Shown piece after piece: positions 12,778 through 12,867 of a stretch of 12,867 nucleotides of DNA. The notes beneath the pieces were generated by a model, which was not told the origin of the DNA, ran no database searches, and saw nothing but the letters and a program-made list of their open reading frames with translations. Both the position numbers and the translations under genes were made by a program. Each line of letters begins with the position of its first letter. The stretch's first letter is position 1. Origin of the DNA: an uncultured Armatimonadota bacterium (GTDB lineage: Bacteria > Armatimonadota > UBA5829 > DTJY01); the NCBI GenBank assembly GCA_937875395.1, contig CALNCU010000322.1, positions 1 to 12,867 of the forward strand. Reading direction: 5' to 3'.

Positions 12778-12867
12778 ATATAAGCTTATCACGGCTTACG
12801 CTGGGCACCGTTCAGATGGGCATGAGCTACGGGATAGCCAACAGAACCGGCGTGCCGCCGTATGAAG
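12774..12867 (+). CDS. Aldo/keto reductase family protein, 5' part only
   Basis: The gene starts at ATG 12774, overlapping the SDR stop by four bases (ATGA), and runs off the window after 31 complete codons. The visible start includes SRLTLGTVQMGMSYGIANR. This matches the LGT-Q-G--YGIANRTG opening common in one branch of NAD(P)-dependent aldo/keto reductases. The catalytic Asp-Tyr-Lys-His tetrad lies beyond the edge, so activity cannot be judged. Members of this branch often lie among surface-polysaccharide or sugar-acid genes, in line with the four genes before it. Confidence 0.75.
   Translation, partial: MNISLSRLTLGTVQMGMSYGIANRTGVPPYE

Noticed and set aside
1..12867. Search for mobile elements, CRISPR arrays, tRNA/rRNA genes and phage genes
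   Set aside because: No transposase or integrase motifs, regularly spaced repeats, tRNA-like cloverleaf ends or rRNA-like stretches were seen by eye; small RNAs cannot be excluded.

Overview
The window looks like bacterial chromosome from a Gram-negative-type lineage outside the well-studied phyla. The best taxonomic clue is the prepilin-type protein at 4449-5159. Its N-terminal wording (RGFTLIELLVVIAIIAIL, then LFPVFAKAR and SNLKQIGLALMQYAQD) and its C-terminal H-X9-DG box recall the large families of such proteins in Armatimonadota, and also in Planctomycetota, Lentisphaerota and Verrucomicrobiota. I favour Armatimonadota or a neighbour; this is inference from remembered families. Genes are closely packed, often start with GTG, have clear Shine-Dalgarno sites, and use ATA heavily for isoleucine. 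No RNA gene, CRISPR array, insertion sequence or phage gene was seen, and no stretch above 300 bases lacks a gene.

Left part (1-3545): unrelated housekeeping-type genes. These are a STAS-domain anti-sigma-factor antagonist, a mannose-1-phosphate guanylyltransferase with a good promoter in front, a corrinoid adenosyltransferase, and, convergent to it on the minus strand, a peptidase M19 (membrane dipeptidase) homologue that appears to have lost several canonical zinc ligands.

Middle (3546-9142): a 152-bp divergent control region with promoter-like sequences in both directions, a perfect 7-bp inverted repeat, and a motif that recurs before the prepilin gene. Next come a FadR/GntR-type regulator with an FCD sugar-acid-binding domain, the H-X9-DG pseudopilin-like protein, and a secreted protein of about 1313 residues. 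The secreted protein has a LamG-like domain, a CBM9/DOMON-like domain and a glycoside-hydrolase-like (DUF6067/GH123-like) region. The secreted-protein gene is visibly lower in GC than the genes on its right.

Right part (9177-12867): a tight run of five genes. They encode a five-Asp-box sialidase-like beta-propeller without a signal peptide, a divergent Gfo/Idh/MocA oxidoreductase, an HpcH/HpaI-type 2-oxo acid aldolase with its full active site, an SDR oxidoreductase with an extended active-site loop, and the start of an aldo/keto reductase cut by the window edge. Gaps are 18 nt or less and the last junctions overlap.

From the regulator to the right edge all genes lie on the plus strand with gaps of 49 nt or less and no visible terminator, so they may form one transcript of more than 9 kb. 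The working model is a regulated glycan or sugar-acid locus: a surface protein and a secreted glycosidase-like protein deal with a polymer, a sialidase-fold protein acts on a released glycan, and oxidoreductases plus a class II aldolase handle a 2-keto-3-deoxy acid. A biosynthetic role for the last four genes, in nonulosonate-like surface sugars, is a serious alternative.
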